Below are positions 1 to 10,828 of a DNA stretch of 40,152 bases, piece by piece. The stretch is from Hyphomicrobiales bacterium (GTDB lineage: Bacteria > Pseudomonadota > Alphaproteobacteria > Rhizobiales > Aestuariivirgaceae). The translations under genes and the position numbers were made by a program. Within the stretch, counting starts at the first letter, position 1; each line of letters opens with the position of its first letter. The stretch covers positions 1 to 40,152 of the forward strand of contig JAIBJH010000001.1 in assembly GCA_020029455.1 (NCBI GenBank), in the 5' to 3' direction. The notes below the pieces were generated by a model. The model had not been told where the DNA came from. It saw only the letters and a program-made list of their open reading frames with translations, and searched no databases.

Positions 1-272
1 ATCATCTGGGCTGCGTAGTTCCACTCATAGACGGCGGAGGAGACATCAAGCCCCTCATAGCATTGCAGGCGGATGAGCTTCCGCCCCAGCGCTTCCGACA
101 GAACCTTGGCGATCTCCGTCTTGCCAACCCCTGCCTCTCCTTCAAGGAACAGCGGCCTTCCCATCTTCAGCGCCAGATACACCACAGTGCCGAGATCGCG
201 CCCCGCGATGTACCCCGCCGACTTGAGCAGCGTAACGGTATCATCAATTGAGGAAGGCAGAGATATTGTCAT
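1..272 (-). CDS. MoxR-family AAA ATPase, N-terminal part (CoxD-like CO dehydrogenase maturation ATPase), truncated by the window edge
   Basis: Reverse-strand translation MTISLPSSIDDTVTLLKSAGYIAGRDLGTVVYLALKMGRPLFLEGEAGVGKTEIAKVLSEALGRKLIRLQCYEGLD... with Walker A GEAGVGKTE; directly downstream of coxM. Confidence 0.85.
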   Translation of the reverse strand, partial: MTISLPSSIDDTVTLLKSAGYIAGRDLGTVVYLALKMGRPLFLEGEAGVGKTEIAKVLSEALGRKLIRLQCYEGLDVSSAVYEWNYAAQM

Positions 273-293
273 TCAGTTAGAGTTTCCAACTAT

Positions 294-376
294 CGTCACC
301 CCCGCGAAGGCGGGGGTCCCGCTTTCCTTGAAGCTGCACCGTCCAAAGCGGGATGCCCGCCTGCGCGGGCATGACG
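294..376. repeat. Intergenic palindromic repeat element between the coxM-like and MoxR genes
   Basis: CGTCACCCCCGCGAAGGCGGGGGTCCCGCTTT...AAAGCGGGATGCCCGCCTGCGCGGGCATGACG; nested inverted repeats with CGTCA/TGACG ends. Confidence 0.75.
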
Positions 377-447
377 GTATAGGGTGGGATAGAAATTACA
401 ACACCCGCCGACAAAGCCAGCGGGTGTTGCAAGATTCATCAGCGAAA

Positions 448-1245
448 CTACTTCGCCGCAGCAACAGCGCGGCGGGCCAGCACCGAAACCAGATGGGCGC
501 GGTAGGCGGCGGTGGCATGCATGTCGTTGAGAAGACCGCGCGGCGGCACCTTGATGGCCGCAATGGACTTCTCGCTGAACTCCTTCGAGAGCGCAGCTTC
601 CATGTCCGCCACGCGGAAGGCGGCAGGACCTGCGCCGGTGACGCCGACGCGCGCCTTGCCATCTTTTCCCTGGGCCACGAACACACCCGTGAGGGCATAG
701 CGCGAGGCCGGGTTGGGGAACTTCTGGTGCGCGGCGCGCTTCGGGATGGGGAAGCTCACCGCCGTGATGATCTCGCCCTTCTTCAGCGCTGTCTGGAACA
801 GGCCGGTGAAGAACTTGTCCGCCGGGATCTTCCTCTGGTTGGTGACGATGGTGGCACCCAGCGCGAGGCAAGCCGACGGATAATCCGACGCCGGATCAGC
901 GTTGGCGATGGAGCCGCCAATGGTGCCCTTGTGGCGCACATGAACACCGCCGATCTTGCCTGCCATTTCGGCAAGCGCCGGAATGGCTTTCTTGACGGCG
1001 GAAGAGCTGGCAACTTCCATATGCGTGGTGCCCGCGCCGATGACTACGGCGCCGGCTGAAGCCTTGATGCCGGACATTGCCTTGATGCCCGAAAGATCCA
1101 CCACGTCCTTGGGCGCCCGCAGGCCCTGCTTCATGGTGGGAAGGATCGTGTGCCCGCCGGCGAGATAAACGCCGTCCTTGGACTTCTTGAGAAGCGCCGC
1201 AGCGGCAGCGACCGTGGCAGGGCGGTGATAGTTGAAGTTTTCCAT
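448..1245 (-). CDS. coxM: CO/xanthine dehydrogenase-family FAD-binding subunit M
   Basis: 265 aa, MENFNYHRPATVAAAAALLKKSKDGVYLAGGHTILPTMKQGLRAP...; FAD-binding signature; adjacent to the L and S subunits. Confidence 0.85.
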   Translation of the reverse strand: MENFNYHRPATVAAAAALLKKSKDGVYLAGGHTILPTMKQGLRAPKDVVDLSGIKAMSGIKASAGAVVIGAGTTHMEVASSSAVKKAIPALAEMAGKIGGVHVRHKGTIGGSIANADPASDYPSACLALGATIVTNQRKIPADKFFTGLFQTALKKGEIITAVSFPIPKRAAHQKFPNPASRYALTGVFVAQGKDGKARVGVTGAGPAAFRVADMEAALSKEFSEKSIAAIKVPPRGLLNDMHATAAYRAHLVSVLARRAVAAAK

Positions 1246-1263
1246 TTTGTTTCCTCCCTGACC

Positions 1264-3627
1264 TTACTCAGCCGCCTTGCGCATGCCTTGCATCGCCTGC
1301 CACACGGTAAGCGGCGTTGCCGGCATCGGCAGTTCTCGCACGCCGATGGCGTCGGTGATGGCGTTGATGACCGCAGGCGGCGAACCGATGGCGCCAGCCT
1401 CGCCGCAGCCCTTCATCCCCATGGGATTGGTCGGGCACGGCGTGCAGGTGAAGCCGAGCTTGAATTCGCCGATCGACGGCATGTTGCGGGCCCGCGGCAT
1501 GTTGTAGTCCATGTAGGACGCAGTGAGCAGTTGCCCTGAGTCCTCGTCATAAACGCAAGCCTCCAAGAGCGCCTGGCCAATGCCTTGGGCAACGCCGCCC
1601 TGGACCTGGCCTTCGACGATCATCGGGTTGATGAGATTGCCGAAATCGTCAACGCAGGTATAGCGCACCACTTCCGTAAAGCCCGTATCCATGTCCACAT
1701 CCACTTCACAGACGTGAACGCCGGCGGGGAACACGAAGTTCGCCGGATCATGGAAAGCGCTTTCCTTGATGCCGGGTTCGAAGCCCGGTTTGTGGGCGAC
1801 ATAGGCCTGCAGCGCAACCGCGCTCCAATCCATCTTCTTGTCGGTGCCGGTCACCGTAAAGGCACCGTCCTTGAACTCTATGTCGTCAGCAGATGCTTCC
1901 ATGCAGTGGGCGGCAACCGTCTTTGCCTTGGTGATGGCCTTGTCCAACGCCTTGGAGATGGCATGCATGCCGACAGCGCCGGAACGCGAGCCATAAGTGC
2001 CCATGCCGAACTGCACCTTGTCTGTATCGCCATGGACAACCGACACGTTGTTGATGTCAATGCCCAGACGGTCCGAGACAAGCTGCGCAAAGGTCGTCTC
2101 ATGGCCCTGGCCGTGAGAATGGGAACCCGTGAGGATTTCCACCGTGCCGACCGGGTTGACGCGCACTTCTGCCGATTCCCACAAACCGACGCCCGCGCCG
2201 AGCGAACCTACGGCAGCGGACGGCGCAATGCCGCAGGCTTCGATATAGGCCGAGAGCCCGACGCCGCGCAGCTTGCCGCGCTTTGCCGCTTCCGCCTTGC
2301 GGGCCTTGACGTTTCTGTAGTCGGAAAGTTCCAGCGCCTTGTCCAGCGCCGCGCCATAGTCACCGGCGTCATACATCATGATGACCGGCGTCTGATGCGG
2401 GAAGCTGGTGATGAAGTTACGACGGCGGAACTCCGCCGGGTCCATCTTCAATTCCCGCGCTGCCGTTTCCATAAGCCGCTCGACGACATAGGTGGCCTCA
2501 GGCCGCCCTGCCCCACGATAGGCATCGACAGGAGAAGTGTTGGTGTAGACCGCATCCACCTCCGCGTAGATGTTGGGGATGTTGTACTGGCCTGACAGCA
2601 GCGTGGCATAGAGATAGGTCGGCACGCAGCTTGCGAAGGTCGAGAGATAGGCACCCATTGACGCGATGGTATGGACGCGAAGGCCGGTGATCTTGCCCGA
2701 GGAATCGGTGGCAAGCTCGGCCTTGGTCACATGGTCGCGGCCATGGGCATCGGAGAGGAAGCTTTCGGTGCGATCTGCCGTCCACTTAACGGGACGCCCG
2801 CCCACGCGCTTCGAAGCCCAGAGGCAAACGACTTCTTCGGCATAGATGAAGATCTTCGAGCCGAAGCCGCCGCCCACATCAGGGGCAATCACGCGAAGTT
2901 TGTGTTCCGGGCAAAGGCCGTGGAAAGCCGAGATGACAAGCCGCGCCACATGCGGGTTCTGGCTGGTGGTGTAGAGCGTGTAGTGATCATCGCCTGTGTC
3001 ATAGGAACCGATCGCGGCGCGTGGCTCCATGGCATTTGGAATGAGCCGGTTGTTGACGATGTCGAGCTTTGTCACATGGGCTGCGCTCTTGAAGGCCGCA
3101 GCCGTCGCGGCTTCATCGCCCAGCCCCCAGTTGTAGACATTGTTGTTGGCCGCCTCCTTGTGTACCTGGGCCTTGGTGGACATGGCCTTGGCGGCATCCA
3201 CATTATGCGGCAGCGCATTGTAGGAAACATTGACAGCCGCAGCGGCAGCAGCCGCCTGCGCCTTGCTGTCAGCAACGACGACAGCCACATGATCGCCCAC
3301 ATAGCGCACCTTGCCGACAGCGAGGATGGGATGCGGACCCGCCTTCATGGCGCTGCCGTCCTTGGAATGAATCATCCAGCCGCAGATAAGTCCACCGATC
3401 TTGTCTTCTGCCACATCGGAGCCGGTGAAAACGCCGAGCACGCCGGGCATGCCCGCCGCTTTTTTTGTGTTGATCGACTTGATCTCCGCATGGGCATGGG
3501 GACTGCGCACGAAAACAGCGTAGGCCTGGCCCTTGAGATTGATGTCATCCGTGTACCGGCCCTTGCCGGTGATGAAACGATTGTCTTCCTTGCGCTTGAC
3601 GGAAGCGCCAACTCCAGTTGCATTCAT
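1264..3627 (-). CDS. coxL: Aerobic carbon-monoxide dehydrogenase-type molybdopterin large subunit, form II (AYRGAGR)
   Basis: 787 aa; VGASVKRKEDNRFITGKGRYTDDI..., DAYRGAGRPEA active-site-loop motif, GCGEAGAIGSPPAVINAI C-terminus. Confidence 0.88.
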   Translation of the reverse strand: MNATGVGASVKRKEDNRFITGKGRYTDDINLKGQAYAVFVRSPHAHAEIKSINTKKAAGMPGVLGVFTGSDVAEDKIGGLICGWMIHSKDGSAMKAGPHPILAVGKVRYVGDHVAVVVADSKAQAAAAAAAVNVSYNALPHNVDAAKAMSTKAQVHKEAANNNVYNWGLGDEAATAAAFKSAAHVTKLDIVNNRLIPNAMEPRAAIGSYDTGDDHYTLYTTSQNPHVARLVISAFHGLCPEHKLRVIAPDVGGGFGSKIFIYAEEVVCLWASKRVGGRPVKWTADRTESFLSDAHGRDHVTKAELATDSSGKITGLRVHTIASMGAYLSTFASCVPTYLYATLLSGQYNIPNIYAEVDAVYTNTSPVDAYRGAGRPEATYVVERLMETAARELKMDPAEFRRRNFITSFPHQTPVIMMYDAGDYGAALDKALELSDYRNVKARKAEAAKRGKLRGVGLSAYIEACGIAPSAAVGSLGAGVGLWESAEVRVNPVGTVEILTGSHSHGQGHETTFAQLVSDRLGIDINNVSVVHGDTDKVQFGMGTYGSRSGAVGMHAISKALDKAITKAKTVAAHCMEASADDIEFKDGAFTVTGTDKKMDWSAVALQAYVAHKPGFEPGIKESAFHDPANFVFPAGVHVCEVDVDMDTGFTEVVRYTCVDDFGNLINPMIVEGQVQGGVAQGIGQALLEACVYDEDSGQLLTASYMDYNMPRARNMPSIGEFKLGFTCTPCPTNPMGMKGCGEAGAIGSPPAVINAITDAIGVRELPMPATPLTVWQAMQGMRKAAE

Positions 3628-3642
3628 GGCAATGCCTCCCGA

Positions 3643-4107
<465 letters not shown>

Positions 4108-4298
4108 CTCTTCCTCCCGCACGTGTTGGCGTTTGCGCCCCACAACCACGCGAGGCGCCGCCTATCACACTGGTGCCACATTCAACTTCATCACTGCCGC
4201 AGGAGTTGGTCAAGCAATACCAAGGTATGTTGCAGCGCACATGAAACTTTCCGCGCGCGTCGTCCGTTACTGTCGCTAGATTGTTTGAGAGGTTCAGC

Positions 4299-4733
4299 AT
4301 GTTCCGACTCCTGCGCTCGGCTTTGATGGCACTGATACTGGTGCTGTTTGTCGCACCTTCCTGGTCCCAAGCGGTTTCTGATGCTGATACCTCCGCCATG
4401 CAGCAGGTGATCCAGAGCCAGCTTGACGCCTTTGCAGGCGATCGCGGCGAAGAGGCTTACTCCCATGCCGCGCCCATCGTGAAAATGGCCTTCCCCGACG
4501 TGGATCGCTTCATGGCCATGGTGAAGGGTGGCTATCAGCCCGTCTATCGCAACACGGCGCGGGAATTTGTTGAGTCTTCCATGAGTTCCGCAGGCCGCCC
4601 CATCATCCGCATGCGGCTGACCGCGCTCGACGGAAAGCGCTACGAGGCTCTCTACACCATGGAACAGCAGCCCGACGGCACCTGGAAGATCGCCGGCTGC
4701 GTGTTGATCGAAATTCCCGGATTGGACGCCTAG
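4299..4733 (+). CDS. DUF4864-like secreted protein
   Basis: Signal peptide MFRLLRSALMALILVLFVAPSWSQA, then ADTSAMQQVIQSQLDAFAGDRGEEAYSHAAPIVKMAFPDVDRFMAMV... Confidence 0.75.
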   Translation: MFRLLRSALMALILVLFVAPSWSQAVSDADTSAMQQVIQSQLDAFAGDRGEEAYSHAAPIVKMAFPDVDRFMAMVKGGYQPVYRNTAREFVESSMSSAGRPIIRMRLTALDGKRYEALYTMEQQPDGTWKIAGCVLIEIPGLDA

Positions 4734-5638
4734 TTTCCTTTCTTGCTCGTCAGCCAAGCAAGCGTGGCACCTGAAATGATGATCAGCAAGGCGCCCATCA
4801 TCTGAACGCCAGATAGTCGCTCGCCCAAGAAAGCGAAGGCACCGGCGATGGCAACAAGCGGTATGAGATTGAATGATGCTCCCGCAAGGGCGGCCGTGAC
4901 ATGCTTGAGTGCTGCAAGATATAGCCAATAGGCGGCTGCGTAATACAACAAGCCAGTCAACACTGCGCCGAAGACATCACTCAATGAGATCGCAGCCAAT
5001 GGCGATGTGTAACTCGAGTCGGCCAGCGCTAGGTGCAATGTCGCAGCCCACAGACAAGCGGCAGTTTGCTGAATGGCGGTCAAAACAAGCGGATCGACAT
5101 ACTGTCCCACTCTGCGGGAACTGACCGTGTAGATCGCGCATAGACCGACTGCCGCCAGCATATACGCCACACCGAGCGAATCTTGCACGGCAACACCGGT
5201 GCCGCCGACGGCGCCTGCAACAAGGAGCGCACCCGCAAATCCCGTAACCACAGTTACGGCCGCTCCAACTGTCGCTCTTTCGCGCAGGAAGAGATGCGCC
5301 AGGATGAGGATCAGGAACGGCTCCAATGCCCACAGCAAAGATGCAGTTCCAGCCGGAATGCGCTGCAGGCCTAGCATGCTGAAGGTGTAGGAAATGCCGG
5401 GATTCAACAACCCTAGCGCGGCTGCAAGCAGAAACTCGCGGCCAGAGGGCAATTCTTTGTGCAAGACCCGGCACAGCAGCAGAAGCACGGCTGAACTCGC
5501 CAGCATCTGAATGAAGAGCAAGGTGACAGGAGCAATGGAGCTCAGGAGCACCTTGTTGAGGACGGTTGCCGCGCCCCAGAACACACTTGCGAGGAACAGC
5601 AGAATGACGGGCTGAAAGCCCGCGTGACCACGCGTCAT
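4730..5638 (-). CDS. EamA/DMT-family transporter
   Basis: 302 aa, about 10 hydrophobic segments in duplicated EamA pattern (PVILLFLASVFWGAATVLNKVLL..., GERLSGVQMMGALLIIISGATLA). Confidence 0.85.
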   Translation of the reverse strand: MTRGHAGFQPVILLFLASVFWGAATVLNKVLLSSIAPVTLLFIQMLASSAVLLLLCRVLHKELPSGREFLLAAALGLLNPGISYTFSMLGLQRIPAGTASLLWALEPFLILILAHLFLRERATVGAAVTVVTGFAGALLVAGAVGGTGVAVQDSLGVAYMLAAVGLCAIYTVSSRRVGQYVDPLVLTAIQQTAACLWAATLHLALADSSYTSPLAAISLSDVFGAVLTGLLYYAAAYWLYLAALKHVTAALAGASFNLIPLVAIAGAFAFLGERLSGVQMMGALLIIISGATLAWLTSKKGN

Positions 5639-5990
5639 GGCCTATCTCCGAATTTTGAGGGATCAGTTAAGTTTGCCTAGCAGTGCCTAGCAGCTGCGGC
5701 ATTCGCCATCGCAGCCGTCATACCCTGGCTTTCGGAGCGGGCGGCGGTCCATGGCCCTTATTGTCAGCCCATGGTTGCAGCGTCAAGACAGCGATGCTGA
5801 TCGTCGTTCTGGGATTGGATGCCTGACTAAGGTCCCCTAGCGGTCAGCTGGAATCACGCTCTGAAGTTTCTCCATCGGCGTCCCGGACTTGATCCGGGAT
5901 CAACCAGCCGACCCAGCCTTTCCGCCCATCTGGGTGGGCGCATCAAGTGCGCTCCGTGGAGGAAGACAGTGCATTCCATCGTTCGGAAAT

Positions 5991-7409
5991 CTAGTGTGCG
6001 TCGTCTCTGATCTTCCGCCACGCAGCAATCATCGCTTCGGCGCTGATGCGACCATCTTCATCGCTTGTTTCACCACCAATGACCGAAATCCGCATGATCT
6101 GCCGCCCACGCCACATGGCGCCACCTGCAAAGCACACGCCGTCCTGTTGGATGCGAGCAATAGTGTCTCGTGTGAGCTGATCGCCACGTTCCGCTTCGGC
6201 GTCTGTGCCAAAGCGCACGATGACCTGATTCAAGACCACATTGTTCAGAATTGTGACGCCGGGTTCCTTGGCGAGTGTTTCGGCCATGGAGCGCGCCACG
6301 CGGCAATGGCGTTCGATCATTTCAACAATGCCGCGCCTGCCTAGCGTCTTGATGATGCTCCAGGTGGCAAAGCCCCGAGCGCGTCGGGACAGCTCAGGCA
6401 CATAATGCGTGGGATCGCGTTCGCCTTCTGCGGCCGTAGGCAAGTAGCTCGCCGCGATGGTCATCGCCCTGCGATGAGCAAGTTCATTTCGCACGATGGC
6501 ATAACCGCAATCATAAGGCGTCTGCAGCCATTTGTGGCCATCTGTTGCCCATGAATCGGCAAGTTCGATGCCGGACGCCAGTGATCGCGTCGTTTGCGGC
6601 ACACGCGCCCACAGGCCAAAGGCGCCATCCACATGAACCCACGCGCCTTTGGCCTTCGCCAGCGGAACTAGCTTCTCGAAATCGTCAAACCCTCCGGTGT
6701 TGATTTGCCCCGCCTGCAAGATGACGATACAGGGGCCGTTGACTGCTGCAATGGCGCCGGCAAACGCACTGACCTCGATCGTGCCTTGGCTGTTCGTCGC
6801 AACGCGCACCACCCGATCATGGCCCAAGCCGAGAAACTGCAATGCCGAGAACACAGTCGCATGTGCATCATCGCCGATCAAAACCGTAATGGGCGACGCG
6901 CCAAACAGCCCCTTTGCATCGGCATCCCAACCCACCGCGCGCAAGACCTCGCCCCGCGCTGCGGCAAGACAAGTGAAATTGGCGACTGTTGCGCCGGTCG
7001 CGAAACCGACGGAAGACTCCTGCGGCAAATTGAACAACTCAAGCAGCCATTGCGCTGCCGCCGTTTCGGCTGCCGCTGCCGCAGGCGCTGCATGGTGGTT
7101 GCCGGTATTCTGGCCCCACGCGCTGGTCAGCCAGTCTGCTGCCACGCCGACTGGATGTGATGATCCTATAACCCAGCCAAAAAAGCGGGGGCCGGTTGCC
7201 ATCATGAGTCCGCGCTCTGCCTTGGCGGCCAGTTCGGCGATCACCGCCTCTGCGTTTTCGCCCTTCTCTGGCAGCGGCCCCTCAAAGGCTGACTTGGCTT
7301 CTTCGTAGCTTTGCAACGGGTGCGCTGGAAGCGAAGGTGCGCGAAGCCGGAAATGCGTTGCCGCATCTGCTGCCAACTCGAAAATGCGCTTCGTTTGCTT
7401 AACTGCCAT
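5991..7409 (-). CDS. PLP-dependent group II amino acid decarboxylase-family protein
   Basis: PLP lysine motif DSWATDGHKWLQTPYDCGYAIV; HVDGAFGLWARV; start at MAVKQTKRIFELAADAA. Confidence 0.82.
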   Translation of the reverse strand: MAVKQTKRIFELAADAATHFRLRAPSLPAHPLQSYEEAKSAFEGPLPEKGENAEAVIAELAAKAERGLMMATGPRFFGWVIGSSHPVGVAADWLTSAWGQNTGNHHAAPAAAAAETAAAQWLLELFNLPQESSVGFATGATVANFTCLAAARGEVLRAVGWDADAKGLFGASPITVLIGDDAHATVFSALQFLGLGHDRVVRVATNSQGTIEVSAFAGAIAAVNGPCIVILQAGQINTGGFDDFEKLVPLAKAKGAWVHVDGAFGLWARVPQTTRSLASGIELADSWATDGHKWLQTPYDCGYAIVRNELAHRRAMTIAASYLPTAAEGERDPTHYVPELSRRARGFATWSIIKTLGRRGIVEMIERHCRVARSMAETLAKEPGVTILNNVVLNQVIVRFGTDAEAERGDQLTRDTIARIQQDGVCFAGGAMWRGRQIMRISVIGGETSDEDGRISAEAMIAAWRKIRDDAH

Positions 7410-7447
7410 CGGCAATACCCAGGGACCTACTTTAACTGCTGCCGCAC

Positions 7448-7765
7448 TCACGGATTGACGCAAAAACCTCGTGTCACCGTGCAGCGTGGCTTGCCCACGA
7501 TCTGCTTGCCGCTGGAATCAATGGCAACCCCGCCACCGACGCAGGCCATAGCCGCACTCTCAACAACGAGTTTCTTGCCATACTGCTTCTTCAGCTTGCC
7601 GACTTGCCTGAGAACCAGGGTATTGGCCTTTCTGCTTGCTCTCTTTGCCGTGTCGGCAACGGCGCTTTCCTGGATGACGCCACAGAACGCCTGCGCCTGG
7701 ACGGTGGTGCCAGCTACAAGAATTGCCACGCCCAGCAGCAAAAATGAAAGCCGTTTTCCCGACAT
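7448..7765 (-). CDS. Hypothetical secreted small basic protein
   Basis: Signal peptide MSGKRLSFLLLGVAILVAGTTVQAQA; three Cys in the mature part; same strand as and upstream of the decarboxylase. Confidence 0.55.
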   Translation of the reverse strand: MSGKRLSFLLLGVAILVAGTTVQAQAFCGVIQESAVADTAKRASRKANTLVLRQVGKLKKQYGKKLVVESAAMACVGGGVAIDSSGKQIVGKPRCTVTRGFCVNP

Positions 7766-7884
7766 GTGTCTCTCCCGTGTGTTCTTGCCCCGCTGATTTG
7801 CTAGACTATTCCCGCCAGCAGCACAATGTGGCCCGCACTTGAAGGAGCTCGCCTAATGGGAAGGTTTTCAGTTAGTCTCGCGCA

Positions 7885-8463
7885 ATGACTGATTCACGGC
7901 GAGCATACGAAGGCGTCATCCGCCATCTGCCAACCCTTGCCTTACTTGTCATCTTTGCCGCTGCCTTACTGCTCATGGGCCGCGAGCCCATCTGCAAATG
8001 CGGCTACGTGAAGCTCTGGCATGGCGTGGTCATGAGTTCGGAAAATTCCCAGCACATCTCCGACTGGTACACCTTCTCCCATATCATCCACGGCTTCATC
8101 TTCTATGGGCTGACCTGGATCATCGGTCCGCGCTGGAGCTTTGCCACGCGGCTTGCTTTGGCAACCGCCGTCGAAGGTGCATGGGAAGTGTTCGAGAACA
8201 CCGACTTCATTATCAACCGCTATCGGGAAGCAACCATCTCGCTCGACTACTATGGCGATAGCGTGCTGAATTCGATGTTCGACATTCTGGCGATGATCGC
8301 AGGCTTCTATGCTGCTTCGCGCCTGCCTGTCACCTTAACCATCGCACTTGCGGTCGCCATGGAATTGGGCGTGGGCTACATGATCCGTGACAACCTTGCC
8401 CTCAACATCATCATGCTGCTCTGGCCGCTGGACGCGATCAAGCAATGGCAGGCGGGCGGATAG
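7885..8463 (+). CDS. DUF2585 / UPF0314-family membrane protein
   Basis: 192 aa; [46 protein letters not shown]..., [37 protein letters not shown]. Confidence 0.85.
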   Translation: MTDSRRAYEGVIRHLPTLALLVIFAAALLLMGREPICKCGYVKLWHGVVMSSENSQHISDWYTFSHIIHGFIFYGLTWIIGPRWSFATRLALATAVEGAWEVFENTDFIINRYREATISLDYYGDSVLNSMFDILAMIAGFYAASRLPVTLTIALAVAMELGVGYMIRDNLALNIIMLLWPLDAIKQWQAGG

Positions 8464-8469
8464 ATTGGC

Positions 8470-8742
8470 TCAGTGGCCGACGAACTGGCCGATGAAGGGC
8501 TGCGGATAAACCGGCTCGATGATGTAATAGGGAATGAGCGTCACATAGGCCTCGCCATCGGCGATGATCCGGCAAATATCGCCCTCAACTGATGAGACCC
8601 AGGCTTCGCGGCCATCCGGCACCATCACTGTGTGGCCAGGCGTGCACCAGTTTTGATCCTGCTGCGGTGGCACAGCAACAGGCGCTGGCGAAAATGCCAG
8701 ACTTGCTACAACGAGGCTGTGTGCCAACTCACTCATTTCCAT
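8470..8742 (-). CDS. Hypothetical protein
   Basis: 90 aa ORF filling the gap between flanking genes; possible signal peptide; VPDGREAWVSSVEGDICRIIADGEAYVTLIPYYIIEPVYPQ. Confidence 0.45.
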   Translation of the reverse strand: MEMSELAHSLVVASLAFSPAPVAVPPQQDQNWCTPGHTVMVPDGREAWVSSVEGDICRIIADGEAYVTLIPYYIIEPVYPQPFIGQFVGH

Positions 8743-8788
8743 TCCGTGCGTGATGCCAAGCTAGCCAAACTTGCGCGTCGCTGCAATC

Positions 8789-9727
8789 CTAGCGTTTTCT
8801 GAATTGAGTCGGTGAACTGCCGCAGATGCGCCTGAAAGCGCGCGAGAATTCCGGCAAAGAAGAAAACCCTGTCGCAACCGCGATTTCCTGCATGGTGAGC
8901 ATCGAATAGGTGATGAGGTTTTGCGCGCGCTCGAGCCTGAGCCTCAGATAAAAGCCCATGAGTCGCTGCCCGATCGCGCCGTGGAAAAGTCTTTCAAGTT
9001 GCCGCAGTGAAACACCCGCAACTTTCGCAAGCTCCCCGGCGCTGACTGGTTCTTCTACCTGCTCTTCCATCAGCTTGATGGCTGCGAGCAACCGCGGATC
9101 ATCCGTGCCATAGCGGCTTGCCGCCGGAAGCCGCGCCTGCGATTGTCCTTGCGGCAAACGGAAGTGCAGCAATTGATCGGCAACTTGCGCGGCAATCGTT
9201 CGGCCGAGGCGCTGGTTGATCCAGGCCAGCATCATGTCGATCGTCGATGCTCCGCCCGCGCAGGTGAGGCGGTCGCCATCAAATTCATAAAGGCTCTGCA
9301 CGACTTGCACTTTCGGGAATGACTCGCGAAAGCCGGGCAAGCTTTCCCAATGGCAGGTGGCACGGCGGCCATCGAGCAGCCCCGCCCATGCAAGGAAAAA
9401 CGGACCCGTATCAATCCCCGCAATCACCACCTTGCGTGCAGCCAATCTATGCAACGCCTTCACCACGGGCTTGCGCGGTGCTTTCTCCGGCTCATAGCTC
9501 GCGCAAACCACCACCATCACCGCAGTGTCGATTTCGCTAAGACGCTTCGTGGCTGAAACCGGAATATCATTGGAGGCAGACACGGCCTCGCCCGTGTCCG
9601 ATGTGAAGGTCCAGGCAAAGCTTCCCGGCGCAAAGCGGTTCGCCACGCGCAACGGTTCCAGTGCGCCGAAAAGCGCAATCATGGAAAACTTGGGCAACAG
9701 GTGAAAGACAACGAGCGCTTCAGCCAT
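8789..9727 (-). CDS. GlxA/CdhR-type AraC-family transcriptional regulator (DJ-1/PfpI-like N-terminus plus C-terminal HTH)
   Basis: AEALVVFHLLPKFSMIALFGALEPLRVANRF... and C-terminal AGELAKVAGVSLRQLERLFHGAIGQRLMGFYLRLRLERAQNLI; divergent from the carnitine genes. Confidence 0.85.
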   Translation of the reverse strand: MAEALVVFHLLPKFSMIALFGALEPLRVANRFAPGSFAWTFTSDTGEAVSASNDIPVSATKRLSEIDTAVMVVVCASYEPEKAPRKPVVKALHRLAARKVVIAGIDTGPFFLAWAGLLDGRRATCHWESLPGFRESFPKVQVVQSLYEFDGDRLTCAGGASTIDMMLAWINQRLGRTIAAQVADQLLHFRLPQGQSQARLPAASRYGTDDPRLLAAIKLMEEQVEEPVSAGELAKVAGVSLRQLERLFHGAIGQRLMGFYLRLRLERAQNLITYSMLTMQEIAVATGFSSLPEFSRAFRRICGSSPTQFRKR

Positions 9728-9810
9728 GGCGGATATTGTCAATCTACTGGCGATAAAAGTCAAACGCGGATTCGCCATTCCTATAGCCTCAGGCCCACGG
9801 AGGATTTCAC

Positions 9811-10695
9811 ATGCAGCCCAAGGTCATCATCACATGCGCTGTGACGGGCGCTGGCGACACGGTGGGCAGAAGCCCGAATGTACCCGTAACGCCCGAACAA
9901 ATCGCCAACGCAGCGCTGGAAGCCGCAAGCGCCGGGGCCACCGTGGTCCACTGCCATGTGCGCAACGTCAAGACCGGAAAAGGCGCGCGCGATGTGGCGC
10001 TCTACCGCGAGGTGATGGAGCGCATCCGCGCCAAGAACACCAATGTCATCATCAATCTCACCGCCGGCATGGGTGGCGATGTGGTGGTGGGTGATGGCGA
10101 GAAACCGCTAGAGTTCGGCCCCGGCACCGATTGCGTGGGGCCGCTCGAACGCCTCGTTCATGTGAAGGAACTGCGGCCAGAGATCTGCACGCTGGATTGC
10201 GGCACGCTGAATTTCGGCGATGGCCAGTCCATCGTCGTGCAAACACCGACGCAGCTCCGCGAACAGGCCAAGCTCATCAAATCCTATGGCGTGAAGCCCG
10301 AGATGGAGATTTTCGATAGCGGCAATCTCTGGTTCGCCAACCAGCTGGTGAAGGAAGGCCTCATCGATGGCCCACCGCTTTATCAATTGTGCCTCGGCAT
10401 TCCCTGGGGTGCGCCCTTCGATACCGAGACCATGGCCTATCAGAAGGCGCAACTGCCCGATGGCGCCGTGTGGGCCAGCTTCGGCATCGGCCGCAATCAG
10501 TTTGCTGCCGTAGCACAGGCGGTGCTGCTCGGCGGCCATGTGCGCGTCGGGCTGGAAGACAACCTCTATCTCGAGAAAGGCGTCTTCGCCACCAATGGCG
10601 CGCTGGTGGAGAAGGCCGTGAAGATCATCGAATTGTTGGGAACGAAAGCGGCGACGCCGGACGAAGGCCGGCAGATATTGGGATTGAAGAAATGA
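9811..10695 (+). CDS. BKACE family (DUF849) beta-keto acid cleavage enzyme, probable 3-dehydrocarnitine cleavage enzyme
   Basis: 294 aa; [49 protein letters not shown]...; next to carnitine dehydrogenase. Confidence 0.88.
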   Translation: MQPKVIITCAVTGAGDTVGRSPNVPVTPEQIANAALEAASAGATVVHCHVRNVKTGKGARDVALYREVMERIRAKNTNVIINLTAGMGGDVVVGDGEKPLEFGPGTDCVGPLERLVHVKELRPEICTLDCGTLNFGDGQSIVVQTPTQLREQAKLIKSYGVKPEMEIFDSGNLWFANQLVKEGLIDGPPLYQLCLGIPWGAPFDTETMAYQKAQLPDGAVWASFGIGRNQFAAVAQAVLLGGHVRVGLEDNLYLEKGVFATNGALVEKAVKIIELLGTKAATPDEGRQILGLKK

Positions 10696-10708
10696 GTGCT
10701 GTTTCTTT

Positions 10709-10823
10709 CTCCCCCAGCTACGCTGGGGGAGTACGCCGCAGGCGGGAGGGGGTGTTCGAAGTAGCATCCCAACGTCACCACCCCCTCGGCGCTCCGCGCC
10801 ACTCCCCCAACAAGTTGGGGGAG
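10709..10823. repeat. Palindromic intergenic repeat A (hairpin - central stem - hairpin)
   Basis: CTCCCCCAGC-tac-GCTGGGGGAG, central GAGGGGGTG/CACCCCCTC, terminal CTCCCCCAAC-aa-GTTGGGGGAG. Confidence 0.8.
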
Positions 10824-10828
10824 AGATC

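Noticed and set aside
73-1059. 328-aa plus-strand ORF antisense to the coxM-like gene, and many similar long antisense ORFs (e.g. 1585-2595, 2671-4029, 36635-36967, 37796-38677)
   Set aside because: These overlap clearly conserved genes on the opposite strand and give low-complexity Arg/His/Ala-rich translations typical of shadow ORFs in GC-rich DNA.
5673-5692. Tandem duplication TGCCTAGCAG x2 upstream of the EamA transporter
   Set aside because: Only two 10-bp copies; no evidence of function or of a larger repeat array.
5880-5900. Half palindrome GTCCCGGACTTGATCCGGGATC between the EamA and decarboxylase genes
   Set aside because: Probably a remnant of a common alphaproteobacterial intergenic repeat; too short to interpret alone.
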